A stretch of 64,000 bases of DNA from Quercus robur (lineage: Eukaryota; Streptophyta; Magnoliopsida; Fagales; Fagaceae). Made by a program: the position numbers and the translations under genes. The stretch covers positions 41,252,277 through 41,316,276 of the forward strand of contig NC_065543.1 in NCBI RefSeq assembly GCF_932294415.1, written 5' to 3'. The notes beneath the pieces were generated by a model that saw only the letters and a list, made by a program, of their open reading frames with translations, searched no databases and was not told the origin of the DNA. Each line of letters starts with the position of its first letter. Within the stretch, counting starts at the first letter, position 1. Below are positions 1-13,160 of the stretch, in pieces.

Positions 1-1
1 G

Positions 2-1132
2 TTTATTTTCTCTGAGCAGAGTGATATTGACAGAGTGCTTGCGGGAGAGCCATGGTCTTTCGACAAAAATTTGGTTGCGTTGAAGAGGATTGGACGTCAA
101 ACAGAGATGAAGGGACTGATTTTTGACAGAGCATCTTTCTGGGTGCAGGTACATGATCTCCCCATCAGTAGTTTGAAGCTGCGAGTGGCACAAGATATCG
201 TTTCGGTAGCAGGGGAAATCGTAACCTTGGGGGCGGTGGAGGAGGAATATGAAAGCAGCCACTTTGTGAGAGTTCGTGTGCGGATAGATATTACCAAGCC
301 ATTGTGCAGAGGTAGAAAAATTGGGCTGAGCAATGGAGAGGAAGGTTGGGTGAGCTTTAAGTATGAGCGGTTGCCGAATTTATGTTATTGGTGTGGCCGG
401 CTTACTCACCATGACAAAGATTGCTCAACATGGCTGTCAAGAAAGGGATCAATGCAGGGTAATGTTCAACAGTTTGGTTCGTGGTTACGAGCAAACACTC
501 CGAACCTGGCCAAGAAAACTGTAATTCGGGTTGCTGGGTATGATGAGGTGATACATGGTGATGATGGGTCCACTTCGCAGTCGGAACAGAGGGAGGGAGA
601 AGATGTGGAAGGTTTGAATTTCATGCAAGGCAATGGGATGAGCACACATCATTGTGATGACAATGTGGAGGGTGGGAGTGCAATCTCTGATACAGTGCAT
701 GGTCAGGAGGAAGTTCCAATAGATACGGCTGGGGATGGAAATCTTGTGGGGAGCATTCCGAATAGAAGCATGGATCAAGGCCATATTCGGGGTAGCACTA
801 GTCAGAATTTTCAAGATCAGCTAGATGAAATTGATGTCGAGTTAGAAAGATTTGATGATGGGAAGGAACTTGGGCAGCAGAATCGAGTTTGTAGGGGCAA
901 TGGAGTAGGGGATTGATTAGAGAGGTCAGTAGGGGGGGCAATAAATTATGCACTTCAATCTGAGGGAGGTAGTTCACCTTCTAAAATTCCAGGAGAGCTG
1001 TGTTCTTTGAAGCGTCCAAGGGAGGTGTCAAGTGAGGAATTGGGTCTTGCAAATGATAGTAGAAAGAAACAAGCGTTAGTAATTAAAACTCAAGCGGTGG
1101 AGGCTGATGTTCAGCCCCGCCGACAGCCATGA
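2..1132 (+). pseudogene. LINE-1 ORF1 (DUF4283-type protein with CCHC zinc knuckle), 5' partial
   Basis: This ORF1 protein probably binds LINE RNA and forms the ribonucleoprotein particle, as inferred from the family. The reading frame is open from base 2, so the N-terminus lies outside the window. The DUF4283-like core contains the stretch GEPWSFDKNL. The family signature FKYERLPNLCYWCG leads into a zinc knuckle C-X2-C-X4-H-X4-C (CYWCGRLTHHDKDC, about bases 380-430), followed by FGSWLRAN. The acidic, low-complexity tail meets an in-frame TGA at 914-916. The same frame then stays open through a basic KRPRE-type tail to a TGA at 1130-1132, which overlaps the ORF2 ATG at 1129. I therefore read the 914 TGA as a mutation, although it could be the true end. 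Confidence 0.8.
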
Positions 1133-4100
1133 AAATCTTAGTTTGGAACTGCAGGGGGCTTGGGAATCGGCGTGCAGTTCAAGAGCTTGTCGACATTGTG
1201 CAAGCACAAGATCCCATGATTGTGTTTCTTTCAGAAACATGGTCATCTAAGGAGCGTATGTTATGGGTAAGAGATCAGATTTCTTTTAATGGGTGTTTTA
1301 CGGTTTCTAATGATGAGAGGGGGGGAGGTTTAGCTCTTTTATGGAAAGCAGGGGTGGATGTGTGGGTGGATAGCTTTTCAAAGTACCATATTGATTCTAT
1401 TGTGTATGGTGGTTCAGAGAGGGCATGGAGGTTGACTGGGTTTTATAGGGAGCCAGATTCTGGTCGTCGGAATGAGGGATGGAGTATGCTTCGAATGTTG
1501 AGCTCTAAACCAAAGCTGCCATGGTGTGTTGTGGGTGATTTTAATGAGGTGCTTGAGGTGCAAGAAAAGAGAGGTGGGGTTCCTTGGGCTCATTATTTGA
1601 TGCAAAATTTTCGAGATGTGTTGGACCATTGTGGGTTTGCTGATTTGGGGTTTTCTGGACCAGATTTCACTTGGCATGGTAGGCGAAGGGGGGAATGGAT
1701 TTGGGAGAGATTAGATAGGGGTGTTGCTAATTATGAGTGGCTAACTCGTTTTCCTACAGGAAGGATAAAGCATTTGCATTGCTTTACCTCAGATCATAGG
1801 CCACTCCTTCTATCTTTAGAGGGGCATGGGGAGTATCAAAAGTGGCGTAGGAAGCCTTTCCGGTTTGAAGCAATGTGGACTGATGATCCTGAGTGTAAGG
1901 AGGTGGTAGCAAGGGCTTGGGATTGTACCCCTACTGGTACTCCCATGTTCATGGCAGCCACTAAGAATTGTAAGAAACAGTTAAAGTCTTGGCGTCGAGT
2001 TCATTTTGGCAATGTGAAGAAGCAGATAAAGCAAGTAAAGGATCTATTATGGCAAGCTGAAGAGGTTTCAGCCAGGACTGGGGAGCATGAGGAGGTTATT
2101 CGGTTTAAATCAGAATTGAATGCACTATATGAGAAAGAGGAGAAGATGTGGCAACAAAGGTCCAGGGTTCAGTGGTTGAAGAATGGTGATCAGAACACAA
2201 AGTTTTTTCATGGGACTGCTACTCAAAGAAAGAGGAAGAATTTTATTAAGGGGTTGCGTGATGGGAATGGAGTTTGGCAGGAGGATGAAGAGGTTTTTTC
2301 GGCCATCATTACTGATTTCTATACTAATCTATTTACTTCTTCAAATCCACAGGGGCTTGACAGGGTTTTAGATGGGGTCAATACTGTGGTTACTAAGACT
2401 ATGAATGCAGAGCTGATGAGGCCTTTTACTAGTGAAGAGGTGGGGATGGCAATCAAGGAAATGGCTCCACTAAAAGCTCCTGGTCCAGATGGTATGCCGC
2501 CTTTATTTTACCAGACTTATTGGACCGATATCGGTATGGATGTTGCTCAAGCAGTTCTATCTTGCTTAAATTCAAGGTCTATTCTTAAATCTATTAACCA
2601 TACCTTTATTACTTTGATTCCCAAAGTTCCCAATCCTGAAAGGATCTCAGATTTTCGACCTATAAGCCTATGTAATGTGATCTATAAGATTATTAGCAAG
2701 ACAATTGCTAATCGCCTTAAGCCTATTCTTAATTCCATTATATCTGAGACCCAGAGCGCTTTTATTGCTGATAGATTGATCACTGATAATATTCTAATTG
2801 CCTTTGAATCTTTGCATCATATGAAGAATAGTTGTACAGGGAAGAAAGGTTTCATGGCTATGAAATTAGATATGAGCAAGGCATATGATAGGGTGGAATG
2901 GGTGTTTCTTGAAAAAATTCTTCTGAAGATGGGTTTCCCAGGTGCTTGGGTAGCTTTGATTATGGAGTGTATTACCACTGTCTCGTACTCTATCCTTGTG
3001 AATGGGGAGCCGAAGGGTATGATTGTCCCTTCTAGAGGTTTAAGACAAGGAGATCCGCTCTCTCCTTATTTATTTCTTTTCTGTGCAGAGGGGTTGAATG
3101 CACTCTTATGAGGTGCTGCAGTGAATGGTGAAATTCAGGGCTTCTCCCTTTGTCGTAATGGGCCTAAACTAACTCATTTATTTTTTGCAGATGATTGCCT
3201 AATCTTTTGCAGGTCTACCTTAGATGAGTGCAATAAAATTCAAGAGCTCTTAGATTATTAGGAGACTGCGTCAGGCCAAGTGATTAATAAGGAAAAGACT
3301 ACTCTTTGTTTCAGTAGGAATACAGATGAAGTAACCCAGGAAGCCATAAAAGTAGCCCTTGATGTTCCAGCCATCAGGCATTATGAGAAGTATTTGGGCT
3401 TACCCTCTTTTATTGGAAGAAATAGGACGGCGTGCTTTACTCAAATAAAAGAAAGAATATGGGTCATTCCGGTTTATTCGATGAGTGTGTTCAAGCTTCC
3501 AATTAGCCTGTGTAAAGACATTGAAGCCATGGTTCGAAAATTTTGGTGGGGTAATGGGGATGCTAAGAAGATTCATTGGGTGAAATGGAGCTCTCTTTGT
3601 TCCCCAAAATCAATTGGCGGGATGGGGTTTTGAGATTTCCAGAAGTTTAATAATGCTTTGTTAGCAAAACAGGTTTGACGTCTTATCCATAATCGAGACT
3701 CCCTTCTTTTTAAAGTTTTTAGTGCTAAGTATTTCCCTCATGGTAATATTATGGAGGCGGAGGTTCATCCTAAATGTTCTTATGCCTGGCGGAGTATTCT
3801 TCAAGCACGTGGAGTTATTGAACAAGGGGCTATTTGGAGGGTTGGTGATGGAAATTTGATTGATGTGTGGCGACATAGGTGGCTGCCTGATCCTAATCAT
3901 AGTAAGATTATTTCTCCTAGAACTGACTCTTCAGTTCATCGAGTTAGTGATTTGTTCTTCCCTGATACAAGAGTTTGGGACCCGGGTCGTCTTGAGAGTT
4001 GTTTAATTCCATGGGAGGCAGAATTGGTGAGGAGGATTCAAGTCTGTGAGGATGGGGCAGAGGACACTCTGATTTGGCCTCTAACCAGTGATGGGGATTA

Positions 4101-5142
4101 TAGTGTTAGGAGTGCTTACCGAATGTTAGTATCTGCCGATTCTATTCTTCAGCCGAGCTCATCTAGTTCGGGTAATCCTGGGTTGGTGTGGAAGAAAATT
4201 TGGAAGATGAGAGTTCCAAATAAGATCCGGCACTTTATTTGGCGCACTGCAAAGGATTCTCTGCCTATGAAACAGAACTTAAAAGCCCGGCATATCCCAA
4301 TTGATGAGGTTTGTAATGGGTGTGGTGAGCATACGGAGTCGACTGTGCATTGCTTATGGCTCTGTGATCAAGTGCGGTTAGTATGGATGTCGCTCCAGGA
4401 GTTTCGGTCTTTGGTTCATAAGAAGTTTCGAACCTTTTATGAATTATTGGAGGAAGTTCTCAGTACAGAGTCGAATCGGAAGGTTGCTTTGTTCGTCACT
4501 GTGGAATGGTGTTTATGGCAGCGTCGAAATCGTGTGAGGGAACGTCAGCCATCTTGGCAGCTTCATGAGTTGGGTGAACATGCGCATAGGATGGTTGATG
4601 AATTTTGGAACGTGAATTCAAAAGAGCATGGTGCGTCTATCCCTCGTTCAGTGGTTCGTTGGTCTCCTCCGCCTGAGGATCGTTTCAAAATAAATTTTGA
4701 TGCAGCTTATTTTGAGGATTCAGGTTATGCAAGTATTGGTGTAGTTTGTCGAGATCATTCCGGGCAAGCTATTGCGGCTCTGTGTCAGAATTTGGGCAAG
4801 GTGCAGTCAGCTGAGATGGCTGAAGCTTTGGCTACTCGAAGAGCTATGATTTTCGCCTGGGAGATGAGTTTGTTTGACATTATTGTTGAAGGTGACTGCC
4901 TTACTGTTATTCAGGCTTTGCTGCGTGTTGGCCCCTGCCCGCTGCTGTTTGGCCATATCATTGATGAGACAAAAAGACTTGGTGGAGTATTACGACGTTG
5001 TATGTTCCAACATGTCAGGAGGGATGGGAATAGATTAGCTCACTGTCTAGCTAAAAAAGCAGTTTTATCTGCAGGTTTTGAGGGTTGGGTAGAAGACTTA
5101 CCCGAGGACGTGGATGTTGTTTTCCAGTCGGATCTTCCTTGA
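1129..5142 (+). pseudogene. LINE-1 ORF2: endonuclease / reverse transcriptase / zf-RVT / RNase H, four in-frame stops
   Basis: In active elements this protein nicks target DNA and copies the LINE RNA at the nick. The start ATG at 1129 overlaps the ORF1 stop. The endonuclease starts with [10 protein letters not shown] and carries VGDFNE and TSDHRPL. The RT carries [47 protein letters not shown] and the catalytic FADD at about 3187. A zf-RVT segment (CNGCGEHTESTVHCLW) and an RNase H with FDAAYF, an EAL helix, VEGD and RDGNRLAH follow. One frame runs from 1129 to 5142, broken only by TGA 3109, TAG 3259, TGA 3631 and TGA 3676. An in-frame loss of about 25 codons occurs near 3462, judged against the other two LINEs here. 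No frameshift was found. From 3679 to the end the frame is clean. Confidence 0.9.
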
Positions 5143-5929
5143 ATTGGATTTTTGTTTCGTTGCTTTTTTTGTAGTTCGTTTTTTATTATTAATAAAATTT
5201 CGCTTACCTTTTTCTCAAAAAAAAAAAAAAAAAATTAACTGTTTAAATTTTAAGTTTTTGTAACTTTAAATTATGCATAAAAAATACATTTATAGATCGA
5301 ATAATAATTAACATCCGATTTGAACGAAATTTAATATGTATGTTAAAAACATAAAGAATATACAATTCATTGCTTAAATTTTCAAAATATATAGTTATGT
5401 TAATTTGTTAGTGAGAAACGTTTTCCTAACTCGAAACTCTTTGCCTTAGTGAAAGGTGTTTTAGCCTGTTTTTGGTTTTTACTTTCTAAAAATCATGGTG
5501 CCCTTAAAAGAAATATTGTTTGACAATTATATTCAGTTTTTTTGTTTTCAAAATTTCACCATTCCAAATTGAAGACATGAAACAAGTTTTTGGTGTTTTC
5601 AAAGGAAATAACTATATTTATTGACAATCTTGTAAATAAATCAAAAATTAAGGGGCCCATACTATTGTATATATAGGTATATACAAGGATAGATTGTGTC
5701 GGGGGCGAAAAAGTTTCTTTTTTGACAAATGAGATTTATGTTGGGTCAGAGAGTCTAAACCGAAACTCGACAATGGACTTGATGCACGGCCCAAAGGCTA
5801 TCGGTGAAGATCCAAGAAATCCACTATATTTTATGCTTTGGGTTTAGATTGGAACTGACAAGAGTGGCCCATGAACAATCCCTATAGCAGACATGTCAGT
5901 ACGATTAAAAAACATATTGTAAGAAATAA

Positions 5930-6004
5930 TCCAACAGTAAAGTGTTTCTGCAGAAAACAGCCCAACTGTAAGGTGTTCCTGCAGAAAATAGCCCAGCAGT
6001 AAAG
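5930..6004. repeat. 31-bp tandem repeat, about 2.4 copies
   Basis: Successive units start at about 5931, 5961 and 5991 and share the words CAGTAAAG and CTGCAGAAAA. The copies differ by several substitutions. No function is indicated. Confidence 0.7.
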
Positions 6005-6337
6005 TAAAACAAAACATGATAGATCTTTGGCTGTTGGTTATTTCACAGACTAAGGGAAATATCTATGTTTTCAAACTCATCATCTGTTAGCTCTGGAGAG
6101 GAGTTTTCTAATACAACAATATGAGGGCAAAACTCAATAGTAATAGTTACATCATAACCATTGATAGTAAAAGAATAAGTAAATATCATAGGTTCCATTA
6201 TGACAAATAGTGATGAAAACTTAGTGTGAGATGAAGGGAGAGGGAGAGATCCCAGTTAGTGCAGCAAGATCATTATGGTGCCAAGACATGCTTATGAATA
6301 TATAGTGAGTAATGAGTAGAGAGAGTCATTTGTGAGT

Positions 6338-6395
6338 AGTATGAGTAATGAGTGAGAGTGTATGGTAGTATGAGTAATGAGTGAGAGTGTATAGT
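6338..6395. repeat. 29-bp tandem duplication
   Basis: Two adjacent copies (6338-6366 and 6367-6395) built on AGTATGAGTAATGAGTGAGA differ at one base. A further diverged GAGTAATGAGT lies just upstream. Confidence 0.8.
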
Positions 6396-7599
6396 AAGGC
6401 TGCTGGAGTTTTCTGCTGGGAGTAGATAGATGTTTATGAGTAGAGCTATGAGAAGTGTTTTTGAGCTAAGAGTTGGGAACTTAGTTTCTAGGCTTGAAAA
6501 CTAAGAATTCAGTAACTTTTTCAGAGCTTAGAGGAGGCTCAAGCAGAGAGGTTAAGGAAGAATCTTTTCTAGTGTATGGCTTAGTGTCTTGTTGTAGCAT
6601 TAATGGAGAGTTCCATTTATATCAGGATTTTTAGGGGGTGATTAGCAAATAATCTTTGCTAAATCTTTCTCAATTTTCAGAAAATCCTTAGAGAATCGTT
6701 CTTAGAATTTTAGCTAAGAGTAGTAAGCTCAACTTTTAGAAGTTTCTTGTTGTTTTAGGCAATAATAGCTGGGATTCTGGCTTAGCATTGAATGCTGATT
6801 AGCCTTGGCTAATGGGATTAGAGCATGCTTTTAGGCTAATGATTTTGGTTATGCTGCTGCTAGAATTAGAGTTCCTTAGGGCAGATTGAACCACCCCAAG
6901 TTAGGTGTCAACCTTGGAGCCCTTGCTGGGAACTCTACCGGGATCCCTTTGGTGCTTTTCAAACCACATTTCCCTAAGTTTCCCCATTTGGGGTTTATGT
7001 GCTTGGTCCATGAACTAGAGAATACATATTTTTAGTATGAAAATGAGCTGATTCCATGTTGTTTTAGGAGCTTTAATGGCTTGATAATGGTTGCTCTTGA
7101 TTTTTGAACGACTGGATTAGAGAGGAAAGAAGGGACAGCTGGCTGAAACTTTTCAACTTTCTGTCACATCTATCTCAGCTTTATGTCACATGAGGAATGA
7201 TGGGATTTCAGCTTGTGAAAGAAGGATTCAACCCTTGAGGGACACATGTCATCTTCTGATTTGATTTAGACAAGTTGGGACTCGATAGGAAAGGTTCCAG
7301 CTGTTTGTGCTGAGATTTCGACTAGTTACTTTACGTAAGCTTTCAGCTGCTAGATTTTGTATGTGGGCTGGGCTGGTCCAGCTAGGCTTTGTAGTCAAGC
7401 TTCCTTTGGGCTTGGTCATCCCTACAAAAATGAATGGTTTTGCCATGGGTAACATACATGGGCTTTTCTAGTTAGTTGATTATGGAAAAATAGGTATTCT
7501 TCCCATAAAATTTTGTCAAAGACATATTTTTTGAGAGATGCATATTTATATTTCCCATGAGTGTGGGATTTGGTATATGTAGAAACAAGTGTCAAAATA

Positions 7600-7930
7600 A
7601 TACTCGCATTTTGTAAATATATGCCAAAATAGCATTTGGATTTTGAGTGTAAAGTAATTGTTTTTGCCAAAATATTATTTTGAGCTTTGTAAAATAATTG
7701 CCAAAATAGATTTGGACTTTGTAAAATGAGGGCCAAATGTTAATGTTTGGGATTTGTAAAATAGATGTCAAATTATCATTTGGGCTTTGTAAAAATAGTT
7801 CCAAATTAGCATTTAGGCTTTTTAAAAATAGTGCCAAATTAGCATTTGGGTTTTATGAAAATAGTGCCAAATTATCATTTGGGCTTTGTAAAAATGGTGC
7901 CAAATTAGCATTTGGGCTTTGTAAGATTTT
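7600..7930. repeat. 33-bp minisatellite
   Basis: The unit is about 33 bp (core CAAATTAGCATTTGGGCTTT, then GTAAAAATAGTGC). It is regular from about 7740 to 7925 and more diverged upstream to about 7600. Because the period is a multiple of three, an ATG-initiated frame at 7737-7934 stays open and would encode an 11-residue repeat (consensus NSAKLAFGLCK). I regard that frame as a by-product of the repeat: no homology or gene context supports it. Confidence 0.85.
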
Positions 7931-7995
7931 GTAAAAACATTGTTATGTAGCGATGGGCTTAGTAGAGATGTCGCATCGTAGCGGGCTTTGTAAAT

Positions 7996-8071
7996 GGTGC
8001 CGGATTGTACTGGGTTTTAGAGGTACCGGATCATACAGGGCTTTAGAGGTGCCGGATCGTACCGGGCTTAG
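7996..8071. repeat. 26-bp tandem repeat, three copies
   Basis: Units at 7996-8021, 8022-8047 and 8048-8071 are built around GGTGCCGGAT and GGGCTTTAGA, with several substitutions between copies. It lies directly downstream of the 33-bp minisatellite. Confidence 0.75.
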
Positions 8072-8499
8072 CAAACGGTATTGTTGGGCCCTTTTTGGCT
8101 TTGCCCACAAGTAAACTGATTTTGGGCTTTTTGTGGAGATAGTGTAATTTTGTGGCCCGATTTTGGTGGTAATGTGATAAGTATTATTTGTGGATAATCT
8201 AAGTTTGGATAGTATGAGTAATATTTGTGAGAGGGCCCAAGGTAATTTATGGAGTTTTATATAGGAAATATTTGTGGGAGCCCAATATCATGGAGAATAT
8301 TTGAGTAATGTGTGAGAAATATTTATGTGGGCTCAGAATAATTTATGGGCTTGTGTGGGTATCTTTTGGGAGTGGGCTAATGAAATTAGGGCTCAAAAAT
8401 TTGTACTTCAATAGATTGTAATAATGATATAAGGTTGGAGAGTATTCATTTGTAAAATGAATAAAATGGAATTACAAGATCTCGAATTTTCTTTGTGAA

Positions 8500-9100
8500 A
8501 ATTTAAGTTTCAGGATGTTCAATCGGTCGAAGCTTTTGATCGATCGATTGAATTGATTAAGAAAATTGATATGAAGCTTTTGCCTGACTCGATTGATGCT
8601 TGATTCATGTTTGATCGATCAAAAAGAGCTTTCAATTGATGCTCAATTCCTTTTGATCGATTGAGCATCGTAAAAACTGTTTTTGCAGAATTTTCTGTAG
8701 AATTGTGGTAACTGTTCTGAACGTTGGGAAATGTTTTAAATCTTGTAAACGGTTTTTTGAGGCATTGTAACTCTCCATACGTACTTGCAGGTTATAACCC
8801 TATGGTTATTTTGTAAAAATAAAAGGAATAAGGGTATTTTGTAAAAAGAAACTAAAAAGCTAGCCAATCACCTAGATTGAGGGAACTTTTATTTTTGCCA
8901 AATAGAGAGGCTCATCAATTCCTCCCAAGTAATGTTGGTTGAACAAGTTTTATGGAAAGCCACTGACCTAGCTTTTCTATGAGATTTTTGTAGGCACTTA
9001 AACCCTAAACCCTACACATATAAACATGGTCTTGTAACCCTAATTTAGAGAAGAAGATGACGACTAGAAAGTAAAGAAAAACTAGATATGAGAATTCCTA
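8500..9100 (+). mobile_element. LTR-like remnant with TCGATCGA palindrome cluster and TATA-like box
   Basis: A cluster of GATCGATCGA-type words (8521-8665) is followed by a TATA-like ACATATAAAC at about 9015, next to a doubled telomere-like AAACCCTAAACCCTA (about 8999-9014). The same order (palindrome cluster, then TATA box, with telo-like words nearby) occurs in the confirmed LTRs at 61414 and 62059. I infer a decayed LTR from this likeness; no ends or target duplication were found. Confidence 0.4.
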
Positions 9101-9717
9101 AACTCTTTTTAACTTCTCCCACTGAATATCTTTGAGAGGCGATTATTCCAAAAATCCTTTTTCAAAACAAAACCTCATTTTTCTAAAAGATCATTTGTCA
9201 AAATATACTTTCCAAAAATAACAAGAAAGCCAAATAAAATATTTTTCAAGAGATATTTTCCAAAAATCTCATAATCTAAATAAAACATGCCCCCCTCCCC
9301 AAACCCTCAAAAATATGCTTTCCAAAAAAGATTCCAAAAAATTTAAATTAAATGCCTTCCCAATAACCTCCCCCCCCCCCCCCCAACTCTTCATTTTTTT
9401 TATAAAAAAAAGTCACAAAAATCACATTTTCTAAAGTTTTTTTTTTTTTTTTTTCCTTCTAAAATGATGATTCCTTAAATTGATTAAGCAAATGGACCTC
9501 AATATATTAATAATACAAAGAATGATTTGAACCTACGTCTCCATTGTAAACACCATGAGTTGTCTCTCTTTTATTTATTTATTTATTATTTTTTAAAATA
9601 GAATGGCTACAAAACTTTTGGTAAACAAATGATACTCATTACAGAAAAAGTAATAGTAAGATTAAGATCCCTACTCAATACTCCATGGGTCGTGTGCTTC
9701 TCTCCATATACCTGAAA

Positions 9718-9868
9718 TTGGGCCTAGATAAATTGCGGGCCGCTGAAAACAAGGTCGGGTAAGGCCTTAAAAAGTAAAAAAAAAAAAAAAAACCCAAGAA
9801 GTACGTTTGGCAACACGTACTTTGTAAATCCAATTCCAACATTAGGGTTTTAGGGTTCCCTTATAAAG
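9718..9868 (+). promoter_or_regulatory. RPS9 promoter elements: site II, telo-box, TATA-like box
   Basis: A TGGGCC site II element lies at 9719-9724. A telo-box, TTAGGGTTT (reverse AAACCCTAA), lies at 9842-9850 and overlaps a second TTTAGGG. A TATA-like TTATAAAG lies at 9861-9868, about 70 bp before the ATG. Site II plus telo-box is the usual promoter combination of plant ribosomal protein genes (TCP-type and telo-box-binding factors), which fits the gene downstream. The transcription start itself was not determined. Confidence 0.7.
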
Positions 9869-9913
9869 CACAAAGTCGCTCACACCTTCACTTTCCTCCT
9901 AGCTAGCTCATCC

Positions 9914-9931
9914 GAGAGAGAGAGAGAGAGA
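9914..9931. repeat. (GA)n microsatellite in the RPS9 5' UTR
   Basis: A run of nine GA dinucleotides ends six bases before the RPS9 start codon. GA/CT tracts are common in plant 5' UTRs. Confidence 0.9.
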
Positions 9932-9937
9932 GCAGCC

Positions 9938-12472
<2,535 letters not shown>

Positions 12473-13160
12473 GTGATGGGTTAGGACCTTTACTAGTAAT
12501 ACTACCAGGACTGAGGTCTCAACTGTGTTGAACTTTCAACGTTTTGCTTGCAATGTTTAGTATCACTTTAAGTGAGAATAGAAATAGCTTGTTGTTATTT
12601 ATATGTACAATGTGTGTTTTCTTGGCTTAAAAATGTGTGTCGAACCCAATGGCAGAGGAAATTCATTATGGATGATTGCTAGCTAGAGTTTCAGCTGTCA
12701 TTTATGAGCCTTCTAGGCCTGTTAAATTATACATGGGATGTGCTTATTGGATATGTTAGTGTGTGATAAATCAGTTGCCAGTGTTCACAGCCTTTTGGGT
12801 CGTGCAGTTCTTTAGGCGTAGTACATTGAGTTCCTTAATTAAATTCAAATGCAAAATTGTATTAAATTTAATTGTCTTTTGGAAAGATAAAATTGTTTGT
12901 GTTTCATTAGTTTATGTAACCATGTGCTTGAATATGGTTAGAGAGCTGTACCTAAGTATTAAGTTTTGCTCATGAGTCAATTGTTAGTTTGTAACCATGT
13001 TTTACTGGTAAAGTTTTCTAGTGTGTTGTGTTGATTCTTTTTTCGGGTATGGAAATGGGTGGTGTGGGCGCACTTTAGAATCAAGGGTAAATTAAGATTT
13101 ACCCTTTTCTGTTTGGGTCATTTAACAATTTAATTCACAAAGTTTCAATTTTTACATTTA
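12473..13160. other. RPS9 3' UTR and downstream intergenic sequence
   Basis: Downstream sequence of RPS9, AT-rich, with no further coding region recognised. A small reading frame at 12763-12975 has no family features. No clear polyadenylation signal could be chosen. Confidence 0.5.

Larger units (their letters stand above)
1..5234 (+). mobile_element. LINE-1: L1-type plant LINE, left end outside the window
   Basis: This is a non-LTR retrotransposon with ORF1 (zinc knuckle), ORF2 (endonuclease, reverse transcriptase, zf-RVT, RNase H), a short 3' untranslated region and a poly(A) tail at about 5217-5234. The 5' end and left target duplication lie outside the window, so the target-site duplication cannot be checked. 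The copy is dead: ORF1 has one in-frame stop and ORF2 has four, plus a deletion of about 25 codons in the RT thumb region. The RNase H part remains open to its natural stop. Confidence 0.95.
5235..9700. other. Non-coding stretch with minisatellites and LTR-like remnant
   Basis: I found no coding region with family similarity in this 4.4-kb interval. It holds several short tandem repeats and an LTR-like stretch near 8500-9100, all listed separately, plus a C15 homopolymer at about 9370-9384 and several A/T runs. The part from about 5650 to 8480 may belong to an old LTR element: it is punctuated by GGGCCCA-like words and no recognisable coding sequence remains. I could not find its ends. Confidence 0.5.

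Noticed and set aside
7737..7934. 65-codon frame with an 11-residue repeat
   Set aside because: Generated by a 33-bp minisatellite; the opposite strand is open as well. No homology or promoter. Kept only as a finding.
8999..9014. Interstitial telomere sequence (AAACCCTAAACCCTA)
   Set aside because: Only two repeat units, and in a promoter-like context, so better read as a telo-box.
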